DNA of 64,000 nt, from assembly GCA_037349315.1 (NCBI GenBank), contig JBAIAC010000059.1:10442001-10506000 (forward strand), given 5' to 3'. The position numbers and the translations under genes are program-made. Under the pieces are notes generated by a model that saw nothing but the letters and a program-made list of their open reading frames with translations, had not been told where the DNA came from and ran no database searches. Shown here in pieces: positions 11,001 to 26,000 of this stretch. The DNA is from Chelydra serpentina (Eukaryota > Chordata > Testudines > Chelydridae). Within the stretch, counting starts at the first letter, position 1, and every line of letters begins with the position of its first letter.

Positions 11001-14000
11001 AAGCCTGATATTCTATGATTATCAGACCACCACATAATTTCCCACAATTGAACATTTAAATAGATGAAAATTTTTACAAATACTTAAAAACCATAATTTT
11101 GTGCAACTGTGAAAATGTAAATACATGCCAATAAAAATGCTTAAAAACATCGATATTATCCATCAAAATTATAAAAAATAATATTGAATTCTGCCAACGT
11201 TAAATATTTCTTGACTTGTGCTGTGTATATGAAGGAATTTTAGAAGACCAGTGGGGCAGTGTTTGAAAACCTGATCTAGTTCCATTGAAATCAATGGGAA
11301 TCTTTCCATTAGCTTCAGTGGAAGATGGATCAGGCCCTGTGTCTTTTTATCAATTCTCAGATCTGTTCTCATTGTAATTAATAACTCTCAAATGCTGAAT
11401 AAATGGAATGCTCATTGATTCATGACGGTGTATTTATACTTTCCCCACAGGTTATTTGAAGTAAAACATTTGCACAGAAAAGTGGAAAATCAGATCAAAA
11501 TGGCCAAGATGGTTTTGATGAATGAAATCAATAAACGAACAAATGCCCTTCTAGAGCAACTTGAGGTGAGTGAGAATGATACCAGTGATACTGGAAATTG
11601 GTTTAATGAGTTTTTCTGACATCGCCTTGGCAAGTTAAATCCTAACCCCAGCCAGAAGAAAGAATACGTCTTGTGTAAATTATAGTGTATCAGTTAAACA
11701 AAATATTTTTTCTCTCAAACTTAAAATGGGATCATAGTCAGAAAGGTAACTATGGCATGTTGTTTGCTCCTTGTGGGCCAGCCACATTTTCATATGTGAT
11801 TACAACAGCTGTGCCTACAAAATGCATGGCACCCACAGATGCCATTGAATCTATTGCCGCTGACTTCCTGTTTTTATGTACCAATGTGGAGTTTGCCCAG
11901 GAACCTGCTACACCATCCTTTAATATTAGACTCTCTAGTCCACTTTCTGGAAAATGACCTGCAATTTTGGATGCTTCAGCTTTCAGGCATTTTGATACCA
12001 TCTCTGTGCTTGTCTGTCTATGATACCAATGGGGTTGCTTACGAGCTTAAAGCTGAGCATGTGCTTAAACGCTTTGTTTGATCAGGGCCACAGTGCTCAG
12101 CACTTTTCAGGGTTGAGCTCCCGTCTGTTCCTGTGGAACTTGGAAGTGTCTGTTGCATAAGAAGGGAACCTATCTGTTGGCTCTGCTGTCTTTCCACTTG
12201 ATGGTTCAAAGAGGCAGGGCCAGCTCCAGGGAACAGACGGCCAAGTCCGTGCCTGGGGTGGCGCACTGTAGGGGGCGGCAGTCCAGGGATTCTGGGGCGG
12301 CGTTGTTTTTTTTTGCTTCGGCACTTCGGCGGCGGCCATTTTTTTTGCTTCGGCTGCGGTGTTGTTGTTTTTGGGTTTTTTGCTTCGGCACTTCGGCGGC
12401 GGCCTTTTTTTGGGGGGGTTTTTTTTTGCTTGGGGCAGCCGACAGAGCCGGCCCTGCAAAGAGGTTCCAAATTTTCAGCAAGTGACCATCCAGACAATGT
12501 CTTTTATGATAGACACTGACTGTATGAAGTAAGTATATCTGAACGCTGGCTAAAGTTATGCAGAACATGCTATTTCTCATTATCACCAGAGAATTACCAG
12601 TGAGAGGAAACAGAAGTTGGAGCAACAACTTCAAGGCATCATGGTTTTAAACAGGCAGTTTGAACACGTGCAGAACTTTATCAACTGGGCAGTATGCAGT
12701 AAAAACAGCATTCCATTCCTCTTCAGTAAGGAACTGGTAAGAGTAATACCCACTGTCTGAGTGAGAGGAAATTGTGCAGTGGTACAAGATCCAGAAGGAT
12801 AATTTAATTAAGAAAACAATGAATGAAAAAGAAATGGGTGGGAGAAGCCTTGTGAACCTGGTTTGAACTGTGTAGGAGCCATAAGTCAGGGATCAGGGAG
12901 CCCTAAAAGGATAGGAGCCTACCAAGGCACTCTGCACACAAGGCCGGGGTGCAGGGTAAAGCCAAATTCAGAATGGGGCTCTTGTTGCCTGCAAATAAAA
13001 ACTAAGCGAAAACATATTGTGCAGCACAAAATATATCTGAATGTTGTCTGGGAGCCGAGGTTAGAGGAGCTTTGTATGATATTAGGCTAAATTCATTCCC
13101 GGTCAATGACTCTTTTAAGAATTTAATGTTTCTTCAGCATTAAACTATAATGATTTTAAATCCACTGGATGAAACAATGATCCTTTGATTTTTCACCAGA
13201 TTGTGTTTCAGCTCCAGCATTTGCTCGAGACAAATTGTAGCACAGAAGTAGGCCCTCCTTGGAAGATCAGATTCACTTGGGACCCATCTTTCTGGACTAA
13301 ACAACTGTCCAATTTAGGTAAGAAAAATACAGTATGATGACTATGATTTTCTGTATTAGATAAGTGCTGGTAAAGTGCTCAAAGCTGTATTAGACACACA
13401 GATAAAGAAAGCCCCTGCCTCAAAGAGCTTTCCTTAGCTTAGTTAAGAAATTGTACAGGGCATGATAGTGTAAAATATAGTGTCTCGTTAAGCCTTATTT
13501 CACTGCCATGGGGCACTTCAAAGCAACTGAACGGCACTAAATGTTAAGTATTATTACACTGTGATGTACAATATATCAGCTGTCCAAGAAAAAAAGTGTC
13601 TGAATGGCGCTGTAGATGTAAAGAACGTACACAGTATACTATGTAAGATGGTATATCATTAATAATAAAATCCTTTTAAAATGTGAGGCACTCAGGTGGT
13701 AAGTGCTGACTTAGTTAGATAAGGTCATGACAAAATATGACCCCTTTGGTTATATGGGAGTTGCACAATAATAAACTATACAACTGACATTACTTTGGCT
13801 TTGTGAAGAGGGTGGTGGGGGTGTCTTGTGTAAATTTCACCAATTATGGTCAGAAAACAGAACAGCTAATATACATGCAACTCAGAGGAGTAAAAGACAC
13901 AGGAAGACATAACAGATTTTCAGGAACATTCACTTACCTTATTTTATAATGATAATATACAGAATACAATGACATAGCAAGCTGGTTGTGTGCTTTATTA

Positions 14001-17000
14001 TGTAATAGACAAGGTGGATGTGATAATACCTTATATGGACACTACAGGACACCCCAATAAAAGGTTTAACTTCACTCACCTTATTTCTCATATCCTGGGA
14101 CCAGTACGGCTAGAACAACTTACTATGTAATCACGTATTAATTTCCAGCTGTTTGCTATGTGATTGTGTCCTAATTATTTGAAAGTTTATTATGAGAATA
14201 AGTGAAGGGTAAGTGAAATAAGTGAAGGGTAAGAGATGGGCCTGCTAATTCCATTTTTTATTAGAGTTCATTAAAACAAAACCCAAACCACAAATTATAA
14301 GTTACACTCTGTAGATGCCTTTGTTATTCATGCTATATATTTGATTGAACATAAACGTTTAACTGAAATGACATACATTGTAGTAACACTCCATGCCAAA
14401 TTCAAATCAAGAGGTTTATCTTTGCCTGTTTTATGCCAAATACTGTTCTGAGCAAACTGGCCCCCATCCTCCCTAGCAAGTGGCAGCTTTGTACTATCCC
14501 AGTGGCCCTAAAGGCAGCCTAGTCAGCCAGTGGAGGATTCCCTGACTGGAAAAGAGCCACTATAGCAAGTCCTACACCATTCCCTCCTATCTTCCACAGA
14601 GTGGCCTTGGCTGGGGCATCCCTATGCTCCAGTGATCCCCTGCTGCTGGAATGGTCTTGGGACTTGACCAGTGCCTGGCACAGTCAGGATTGGGGGGCAC
14701 AAAGGTGGCTTGAAGACAACTTTGTTTCCCCCAGACACGCTGCAAGGGATTCACAAGACATGATGGACCTAAGGATCTGGCCTGTTGTATATCTATTTAT
14801 ATAATATATAGGCATACATTTAATCTTGGGCCTTCCACCTGCTATACATTTGCTGGCTGCAGTAGGTTTTTCCAGTAATCCAGTTCAGTCTTCTGATCAA
14901 AGATCTAAAAGGTCATTCCTCATCCCAATTTAAGACATTTAACACTAGACTGCATAAAGCACTAGAAAATATACTGTAGGGAATAATCCTATACTTTCAG
15001 GGGGATTGACAAGATCACCTCATTGGCCGTGTCTGTCTGTCTTCTGTGATTTAATGATTCTCTTCAACATGACATCCATCCAATTTATTTGTCTTACTTT
15101 CATTCTGAAAACAAATGTTCTGTGTGCCTATGTTTATGGATGAGAACATATGTTTATACGTCAGTAAAAAATGGTAGCTTTGGTCACATCCATCAGTTAA
15201 AATAATGGGAGTTGAGTGGCAATTTTTCAAAGCAGTGACTGGTATTTGAACCATGAGTCCAACTGACATCCGTGGGAGTTTTGTGTGATTTAAAATCATG
15301 CAAAATTCTTAGAAAATGTATCCTCGATGGTTTTGTTTAGTGGAAAAGATAGAAGAAAATAAGAAGTTATCCCGAAGGGCTTTTTAACCAGGATGTGAGT
15401 CATTTTAAAACTGAACCAGAGACAAAAAAAATGGCTTGGTAGAATTTACCCATAAAGTAGCAAATTAAACAATTTGTCAAGATCCCGGTTCATTGGCTAG
15501 GAACCAGTGAAGGTAGCAGTTAATTGTAGCAAAAGTAATTGTACTGCTTTCACAGGTAGCTTAACAGTGGAAGGTGGACACACTCCTCATTCAGATGTCC
15601 CAACCTATGGAAATATGCAAGGATTACAGACCTCATTGTATCATGGACAACATTCGCCAGCGCCACAGCTTGAGGCTATCAATAACCAATCACATCAGTT
15701 TCCACCTCCTGTTCAGTCTCCTACACCAGTGTGTTGCTCCCATTGCCTCAACATTCCTCACATGAATAAGGGTCAGCGTCCTCCGCACAATATGAGCCAT
15801 CATCAGAATTTTAGACAACCTCTTGAAATGCAGCAGCAGCCGCCACCGCATTTTCCACTGCAATACAACGTTCAGCAGCATGAAAAAGAGCAGAGGGGCA
15901 CACCTCAGCCTTTGAAAATAATGCCGCCTTGTCTAGAACAGCCATCCCATTCAGAGCAGGATAATGTATCTGTGAGGATGGGAAAACATTTGCAAACTCA
16001 GCAGCCACAGCAGACTCCGCATCCAGTTTACACGGTTCCCCCACAAGATATTCATCAGGTTCACACTGGTCATGTGCAACAGTTGCACACACAGCCTGCT
16101 TTGCAAACTCCAACTGTGCAAGTGCAGCTTGGTCCTCTTCAGAAGCTGAAGCTTAACCACCTGCAGCAGCAGCAACCACAGCCACCGCCTCCCACATCCA
16201 GTCAGAATGAAAACGCTCATGAACAAGTCATACAACAGAGTTTGGACATAATGCACCACCAGTTTGAACTGGAAGAGATGAAAAAGGATTTGGAGCTTCT
16301 CCTTCAGGCGCAAGGCCAACCAAGCTTGCAGCTGAATCAAGCCAAACAGCCTCAGCATGTTCAGCAAACCATTGTTGGACAGATAAACTACATAGTGAGG
16401 CAACCAGCTCCAGTTCAGCAGCAAAGCCAAGATGAAGTGCAACAAGTAAGTTCTCCAGAGCATCCCTTCCCCCCCTCAATGCATTTAGTCAGCACTGGCT
16501 CAGAGCTTCAGACTGAGATGATCAGTGTTATTAACCAAGTTATTGTAAATGCAGCAGAGCTGATAGCCGCTTTAGTTGTGAAGCATAACTCAGGTGAGTT
16601 TTGAGATTTTATTTTTGGAATATGCTAATTAATGTATGGAAATCACTTTACCACCATTTTGGGTGGTCAAAACTTTATTACAGGCAAGTCTCATTTTACG
16701 CGGGGGTTCCGTTCTGCGGTTCGCGCGTAAAGCGAAAACCGCGTATAGTGAAACGCCATTGAGTTGAATGGCGGACGGAATCGCCCGCACTACCGATGCT
16801 GTTTTTAAATTGTTTTTTTTTCTTTTTCTTTCTGGTTTTGCCGACCGCGCAAAGCTGAATTCGCGCATGTTAAATGCGCCTAAGATGCGACTCACCTGTA
16901 TTTACAGCACAAGTTATTTTCTTCTTGTGACTATTTGTGTAACAGGACAGACTCAAGGCCTCAACTGAGATCAGGGCCCTGGTGTGCTAGGTGCTGTACA

Positions 17001-20000
17001 TAGTTCCTGTTCCAAAGATCTTACATTCTAAATAGACAAGACCAAACAAAAGGTGGAGAAAACAAGTGTTGTTATCCCCATTTTACAGATGGGGACCTGA
17101 AGGACAGAGATATTAAATGACCTGCTGAAGGTCACCCAGGAAGTTTGTTGCAGAGCTGGGCACAGAGCCCAGGTCTCCTGAGCCACAGTCCAGAGCCTTG
17201 ATCACAAAACCGCCCTACCTTCCTTTTTCTACGTAATAGGGGTGGCCAAACTTACTGACCCTCTGAGCCGCATACGATAATCTTCAGAAGTTCGAGAGCC
17301 GCAAAACATGCACAACCTGCACTGTGGGCTGGCGCCTGCCAGGGCGTGGGGCTAAAGCCCTTACATCCCCCTCCCTGCAGGGCAGAAGCCCCTAGTCCTA
17401 CCACCCCGCCGCAGGGCAGAAGCCACAAGCTCCCCCCGCCCAGTCTAGTAGGTGAAGAATGGGGGGTATGTGGGGGGCTCCACGAGCTGCACTTTAACTG
17501 TAAAAGAGCCACATGCAGCTCAGGAGCCACAGTTTGGCCATGGCTGCTACACAATGTCAGTAAATGACATGGCCACATAGACAAGTGAGTCAGAGCAGCG
17601 TAGGTGATGGGTTACAGTAAGTGTACGTTCCCTGGTAGCTGATTTTTCCAGAGTACATCCAGCAGGAGACCACACTAGACTGCTATAAAATAAGCCATAT
17701 CCTCCCCTTCCTGCCCTCAGTCAAAACCATATAATTAACGTTTAGAACTGAGCCTGGTGGTGGCCACCCAGAGCAATATGGCTGAGAGCTTCCCAGACCC
17801 CATTAGGCAAAGCCTGCCCAAAGGGATGGCTCTTGCAATGTACTCAAAAGGTGGTGGGGGCTCAGGAAGATCTCCCAAGAAATGAATTCCACAGTCCTGA
17901 TTCTTTCACTTGGTAAACTCTGCCCAGGCCTAAGTACTGTAAACTCTGACCGGCTTCCAAAGTGCTCACATTGGTTTTAGCTGTCGTGGCAGATAGTGTG
18001 TGGGAATATCTGGAATTTAGACCATTCAGGGTAGATTCTGTACAGGATTTTTCCCATGATATACTAAGGCTATGTCTACACTATGGACCTGACAGCAGCA
18101 CACCTGTACTGCTGCAGCTGGGCTGCTGTGCGGTCTCCTGTGTAGCCGCTCTGTGCCTGCAGGAGAGAGCTCTCCCACCGGCATCATTAAACCACTCCCA
18201 ACGAGTGGCAGTAGCTATCTTGGCAGGAGATGGTCTCCTACTGACATGCCGGCGCTTTTGTCAGTGAAACTTGTGTCGGTCAGGGGTGTGTTTTTTTCAC
18301 ACCCCTGGCTAACAAAAGTTTTGCCAACAAAAGTACTAGTATAGACAAAACCTAAGAGGGAGATCGATCTGTCTGTCTGTGTCTCTCTCTCTCTCTCTCT
18401 CTCTCTCTATTTTGGGTTATTTTGAGTGTCTTTAAAACAATAGTGTTGTTATTATAAGGAATGTTCATTGTTTTAATCTTTCACATACAGTGTGCTGATG
18501 TTATCTTCCTACGATTTACTGGATCTGAGTTCCTGGAAACACTGAAATCTTATCCTTTCATCATAGGTTTGTGAGGATTCTGCTGAAGTAGAAAGCGAAA
18601 AGCCAGTGCTTCCTCTTGATAGAAATGCTATTCCACCTCCGTCACAACCATTAGCTGAAGAAACCACTGTCAGCAGCCCCTCCCTAGAGAGCACTTTGCA
18701 ACACCCCTCTTTGAATCCAGTGAGGAAGGTACACAAAGCTTTTCAAAATCCTTTTTAAGAGAACATGTCCTTTATAGTATTGAATGTCATGGGACACTTC
18801 TACTGGAGTTCACATCCAAGCTGAAGGATTTAAATGTCTGGCTTATGTTCTGTCAGCACAATGGCTTGCAAGTAACCAAGCAATTTTCAAAGCTGGTTAC
18901 AGCTGCTTCCTCTCCCCTCCCTTTATCCTAACCCTCTTTATTTACTTTATGTATTATGATGAATCTGGTATTTTGGTATATTTGTTGCATTTTGGAAAAA
19001 ATAATTTAAAAATTATAAATAAAAAAAGATGGTGGCAACCTAATATAGTTTGCATCCACCTCTAACTTGGTTACAAGCCATCTTACAATCATGACCTGTT
19101 AATTGTCTATAGGGGCATCTATAGCCTGGATGTGTCTGACACTGCTGTTAAAAATATATATAAATACAGCAATGGACGTGCTACAACTATGGGAGTTGTC
19201 GAGCAGCGTTCTGATAGAATCATGCTTGGCAATCAGTCTTGGAAATGGTTGGATAGTTGTTGCTAGTGTCATTTATAAACTGTGCTGTAGAGTGCCTTAG
19301 GCCTGGTCTACACTACAGGGTTAGGTCGACATAAGCTGCCTTGCATCAGCCTAGCTATGGAAGTGTCTTCACTTAAATTTGGCTCTGACCGACGTAAGTG
19401 CTTCTGCGCTGATTTAATAACACCACCTTCTCGGCATAGAATCATGGACGATGGAATTAGGTCAACACAATGTCAGTGTAGACACTGCATTGCTTACGTC
19501 AACTGTTACTGGCTTACAGGAGCCATCCCACAGTGCCCCATCCTGACAATATATATCAATACAAGTGCTCCTTGTGAGGACGCAAACAGTCAACACAAGG
19601 AGCCAAGTATGCGCACACACAAACGATTTAATAACTGCGGTGGCGATATGCCGATGTAACTTAGGTCGGCAACATTTTGTAGTGTAAACATGGCCTTAGT
19701 GACCTAAGGAAAGAAAAGGGGGAAGAAGGGAAATGATAGATTAAAGGGACATAATTGTCTAGTATATCTGCTTTAATTTTCTTTCTCGTGTGTATTTAAG
19801 CAGAAAAATAGTGGTCTCTTATACTCCTAAACATTTTGAGCACATGCTAGAGCTACAATTTGGGATCCCTGACCTGAAGTGATCCCCTGATCACCAAATA
19901 AAGTGTATAGGCAGAGACACTCAGATATTTTTGAACATAAATGATAACTCTACAACTGTCTAGCTTTCAGAGGCTTATTTAATGTATATTGAGAAGCTGT

Positions 20001-23000
20001 CGTCTTCTCTAGAGCTGAACAGGAAACCTGTCTCTGAGGAAATGAGGCTTCCCGAAGTGCCCAATTATCTGTGAAGAGGTACAGTAGTCATGGAAAGAAG
20101 TCAGAGATGCAGGAGGAGGAGTCAAGAGCTTGGGAAGGTGACAGAAAGAACTAGGTGTAGAGCAGAAGGAAGCTCAGATGGAAAGGCAAGAAGAGAGAGG
20201 AAATGAGAGGAGGATTCTGAATATGAGAATGGAAGAGAAGAGAAGAAGGGTACTTGTGGAAGGAGAGAGAAAGAGGAAAGAATGGCAGGTGTATAACAGA
20301 CCTGACTGGTGTAAATATTTTTGAAAAGAAAGCCAAGCTCTCTCAATGTCACTGGCGTACTGGTTCGCTGTGGCTGAGATTGCAGCACCCCTGTACTTCA
20401 AAGCTTTGTTGTTGCTGTTATTAATATATTGTAATTGGCTATTTTGGGAGTGATGTCATGACATCCTCAAGATCCTGCCAATTGCTCATTTAGAAGTGAG
20501 TGTAAAGGGAAGAGTGGCAAGGATCCCCTGCAAATACTATTTTTGTGGAAGCTTTCTAATAAGGAAGGCAGTTTTTCCTGACGTGCTAATTCTTGCTTTG
20601 AATGGGAGATTGGTTCCCACATAAGAAAAAAGAGAGTTGGACACCATACCGGTTTCGGTCAAATTTGGCTGCATTTGAGTGTACGTTTCTATGCAGATCT
20701 CCATCCTGGCAACATTTGCCTTGGTACAGGGAGTGTTGGGCCCCTTCATCTTCCACATACAAATTCTATGAGGCCACTGTAAAATGCTAATATATATTTT
20801 ATTTAACTGAGTAGAGCCCTAAAACATTACAGTCAGAATCGCAGGAAGCAAATATGAACATTCTTCTAATAAAAGAAAAACTGTTCTCCCTTTTAAGTAA
20901 TAATTGATGTTAGACATTTAAATGGTGCTTCCCAGTTCTGCTCAAATTCATTATACCAGTACACCCCTCTCCACACACTGCTTTCCTAATGGAGCATGAT
21001 GATTTCTGAGCTGCCAAGGACTGCTGTTTAAAGAGGAAGCAGTGGAAAATTGAGAAGTTTTAGAGCTAGGATGTAACAGTAACTCAGAATAAACTGATTA
21101 GTGATAAATTGGGCAGGGTCTGTTAACAGAGAGTTAAAAATTTCCACTGCAACGACTTGTAGCCCAAAGTTGGTTTTTTGTTTTGGTTTGGTTTTTTTGC
21201 CAGGCTTGATTGCTCATGTGATTAGACACCTGTGTTTTAATTTTGCAACATATTTATGGTGTGCATCTGAGGCTATTGACTAATAACTAGCTTGTGTGTC
21301 AATATATGGGATCATATCTGTTTGGGCGTGAAGCTATACAAAACTGATGCTAATAATATTTTGGGATAACCACATTATTTGCAAGTGGCAAAACCTCAAG
21401 TAAGTCATGCAGCTCATTCCAAACAAGAGCTAGTAAAGCCATTATACTGTGTCCTATCACCAGATATTCCTTACATAAAGCAGGTGTTGCTAGCCATGGT
21501 ATGTTGACATTTAAGCCATCACTTTCCCAAAGTTCAGGAGTGTTCCTGTTTGGGCCCATCTGTACTTTGTGTACTTGTTGAATGTGGTCTAGTGCCTGTG
21601 TGTGTGCGTATATATATATATATCTATCTTCAAATACCTGCATGCTCTCTCATCTTCCTTTGCTTTGCTATTTTTTTAAAACACTTCTGAGAGTATTTAC
21701 ATTTCTGTCAGCAATGCTGTCTTCCGTGTCTGCCTCTGACTAACTTTTCCCTGTGAGGGGAGCGCATTTGTTTTGACAGACTAGCTAGCTAGTGGATGTT
21801 TTCATGTTCAGAAAGTTGTGTGTTTTGTGTAAATCTTCATTATTCCATGTAATATATCAATGTTGGGTTTGTGTAGCTCCCTTTAGGAATACAGCACTGA
21901 GCACGGAAATCCTCTTTTTAGTCACAAATCAGGCATAAGGTTCTCCACACTGCCCTATCAATATACTCCACTTCTGATCTGGAGGGAGACAGCTTTTTGG
22001 GTGAAAGGACAGTTTTGTCTCCAGGCCTTTTCAATTCATGGTTTCAAGTTGAGAATGCCAACAAGGCAGTGAATTAAATGCAGGTTGATTTAGTGATTTT
22101 TGTGATAATGACTTTTGTCTGTTGGGAACTGGACTGAGCCAGCAAACTCATTATACATTAGCCATTAACAGCTGTGTGATGGAGGTAACTTTCAGTCACT
22201 ACCAACATGGGCTACTTCTAACTAGGGATCTAGAAGTGAAGGTTACCAACACCTGAATCATTTGGTCCTCCTGTTGTTTTTGCAGGGTACATTGGTGAGT
22301 TACTTATTTGCAAACAGGACCGGGGAGACCAATCTATTTGAGAACAGATGCAAGTTCTGTAAAATTTTCTGATGTAACTATGATTTTGGGGATGATAAAC
22401 TGCGCATGACATTTGCTTGGCTTGAATGTGTTTCGTTTTCCTTCATGATCATGATCAGTTAGGTGTAACTTTAAAGCAGATAAAATGCAGCATTGGGAAG
22501 AAGTGCCATTGTTATTGTCCAGATGCACCATGTGCATCTTTTAATAGGAAGCTCAGATACCATGGTGATAGGCACTATCATGTTTACAGTTCTTCCCTTT
22601 GTAAGTGTGTAACCAGTGGTAAGTATAATAACTAGATAGCCTTTCTCAAACCAAAGTATTCTTTATTCTCATTGTAGGAACAAAGCATAAGAAAAAATGG
22701 ATTTTAAAACAAATCGTCTATGTGCATGTATATCCTACTTAAGGCTTACCGTCTCCTCATGGTGACCTGGACAGGCCTAACCTCTTCAGACCTTCCCAGC
22801 GCATAGTTGTGTCAGTCTGGTTTCTTGAACGTATCCCAAACAACTCCTGGCCTCCCCTAACCCCGAGAGTCTCTTCTTATGACTTTTGATCTTCTTGTGT
22901 TCCATAGTCTTTTCCTGTCACACACTGTCTCTTACCAACCCATAAGTGTTTCCTGAGGATTGGCTTATCTTGAGCCATTGTTTCGCTTCCTGCTTATTTT

Positions 23001-26000
23001 TCCTTACAGAAGTACAGTACCCTGTTAAACAAAACCAATATATTCACACAGTAAACATCTCAATAACCCCTCAACATACAGTATTCATTAATTATTACAG
23101 AGCAGCTCCACAGGCACCATAGAAATACCTAGAATAGGTAGATAGATCCCATCAAATGCTTCTCATCAGAGTGATGCTTCCAAATGCTTTACATTTTCTT
23201 TTACTCCCATATCAGGTAGTTTTTCATAGATTCTAAGGCCAGAAGGGACCACTGTGATCATCCATTCTGACTTCCTGTATATCATAGGCCGGAGAAGTTT
23301 TCCAAAATAATCCCTGACTGAACTAGAGTATATCTTTCAGAAAACATCCAATCTTGATTTAAAAATTGCCAGTAATGGAGAATTCACCACCATCCTTGGT
23401 AAATTGTTCTAGTGTCTTTGTTGCTTGCAGCGTAGGTGGGGGTAGGAGAAAGGCCAAGCATGGTGCCCCAGTGTTGTGTTTTATACCCTTAGTCCATGTG
23501 CTTGGAGAACACAAGTCCAGGCATGTCTGGGGGCATTGCTGAGTCCCCAGGCAAGGTTGAGCAATTCCCCTGGTGTGGCCTTTTGCAGGTGAGTCATTGA
23601 ATTGTAGCTCTCTTGCTGGACAGTGGCTGTTGATGGGTTGTTTGACACCTACCAGGGCGTTGGTTACTTTCCTTGGCATTGTCTCTGGAGAGCTAGTATC
23701 TGGGTGTTTCCCACAGCCACGGTATATTTTAGTGACAACCATATAGCACATTCTCATAACTTCATATGCATTGATGGTATACATATTTAGATGGAACAAT
23801 GGTTTTCAGCAGATCATAATCTTTCCCATGATACCTCACATGGCATGCTTTATATGCAATATCACAATTACCTGAAAATGAGGAACAGGGGTTACATATA
23901 TGGCTCCCCCAAGGTAAAGAATGTCACACATGTCTAATGTCTAATAGTGCCTTTTCCTACAGTGATATTTGAGGGTTTATGAAGAATACGTTTTGGAGGG
24001 TAAGGGCGTATCTTGCTTTATATTAGTACAGCACGGAGAATGCTGTCAGTACTCAGGAATGAATAACTGTAATAGTTTCCTGCTAGTTTCCAAGACACTG
24101 CAGTGTGTTGTTTGAAGAGTCGAGCTGTTTACAGTACAAACATGTTCATGCTTAATGCAATTAGCTATACTTTATCGAATGGTAATTTAACAAAACCCAT
24201 CGCTTTGACCTGAAAAGTAGGTTAAATAAAACGTGACTGCACCTGCTGTATGGAATCTTTCTTCCTCCACTTTAAACACGGTCCAGTTTGTTAGGATAGA
24301 AGGTTAAGAAAGATTTGGATTTTTTCTTATAGGAGGGAAAGGAGATCCTTTGGATTATACCCTATAATTGTGAAATACAAATAGGAAGCATGTATATAGA
24401 CCATTTTATCAGTGCTACTGTGAGTGGCGAGTTAAACAACTGGATTGGAGCAGTGCATTTGTTTAACCTCACTAGCATAATGAGCTGCCATGGGGATTGC
24501 TCCACTTAATAGCAGTCGTTCATTACTCTGCAACCATTTGCTCTGTTATTTCTTTTATAGCAAAGAGAATTGGCAGTTCATAGTTTTAGCCTTCTTTATA
24601 AATCACACTTAATGTCAACAGCCTTGAGACTTTACCAAAACAATCCTAACAAATCCTAATCCCAGTCTTTCAAGGTAAGTATTTGCATCTCAGAATTCTT
24701 CTGTGTTAGTGCTGCATGTTTGCATAGGACCTTCTTGGAATGCTACTGTGATCAAAGAAATATTTAAATAATGTGTTACTTTTTATTCACATTACTTTGC
24801 ATGTTATTTATTCTTACCTTAACTACCATAGCTATGAAATTTTCGGCAGAAAGCATATTTGGATAATTGAAATTTGGATACAGCCATTATATCACAAAGG
24901 TCATCAGACCAAATTTCATTATTAGATAACATGAATTCCATTTGTAATGACACAGATTTATTTGTGTGTGCCAACCTGTGCATTAAAATGTCAAACCCTA
25001 AAGATTTTCCTACACCAGAAACCACCATCTACCCAGGATGATAGTTAATACTTGGTGGTGTTCAAAGGGTGCAATGTAAAAGCAATAGTGCTTTCATAAA
25101 ACAAAGGTCTGTTCTTTGAAGCCATCACATTTTCAAACCCTAGCTGAGCTGCCAAGGGAAAAGAGATTTTTTGCTAATGGCAAAAGAAATTATTATTTTA
25201 GGGAATGAATTAATAGGATATTAATGAGCCTTGTTCCCAGTGCATTGTTCACTTCACACTTGACAGCAGCTCCATGGATCAGAATGGAATGTGTCTGTTC
25301 TTTACTGTGAGTTTTAATATTTTGTACTGAAAGATCATAATGTTTCCTCATCATTAAAATAACCACAAAAATTAACTTCTGCCACCAGGGAGAGACAGAT
25401 GGCAGTTTGATGGCCTCATTATTCTTTTTCCTTTTTAGCAAGACTAATGTTTTATACTGGCTTATACAATCCAAAAAGTTTCCTCACAAAACCTACTGTA
25501 GCTGGCAGAGTCAAAAGTATATAAGTATATAAATGTTGAATTTCAGCTCTCTAGATGTATTCATTGTAAATACTTTAGGCCCTAATCTTGCAAAGACCTA
25601 TGCATATTTCTAACTGTATGCACTGTGAGTAGTCCAGTTGTCTTCAGTATGACAAGTCACAGGATGAAATCCTGGCACCATTGAAGTTAATGGCAAAACT
25701 CCCATTGACTTCAGTGGGGCAACCATTTCACTCACGGCATGCATGGGTCTTTGCAGAGTGAGGTCTTAGTGTGTAACAGATGGTGACAATGTTGTAATAT
25801 TCATGAGGAAAGATGTATATATTGATTACAGCAGGAGACAAAAAGTGAGGACATCTGGGTTCTACTCCCAACTCTACTACTAATTTTCTTAGGAGGGTAT
25901 GCAAAAAAATGGATTTCAGCCACCATTGCATTCCCTCAGTCCTGGGGCAGCTCTAATCTGGTCCTCAGGTGCCAGTTAGAACAACCCGAGGGCTGGTTTA

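Noticed and set aside
12039..12497. Lysine/proline-rich open frames on the minus strand
   Set aside because: They cover the hAT MITE at 12215-12456, whose internal repeats and poly-T runs create low-complexity frames.
15507..16604. 365-residue open frame taken as a complete small gene
   Set aside because: It is one TRIM66 exon (15556-16445) with intronic read-through on both sides; splice sites and codon phases fit the neighbouring exons.
20095..20401. Ser/Leu/Phe-rich minus-strand frames, possible secreted peptides
   Set aside because: They read a purine-rich (AG) tract in complement; no signal-peptide gene structure.
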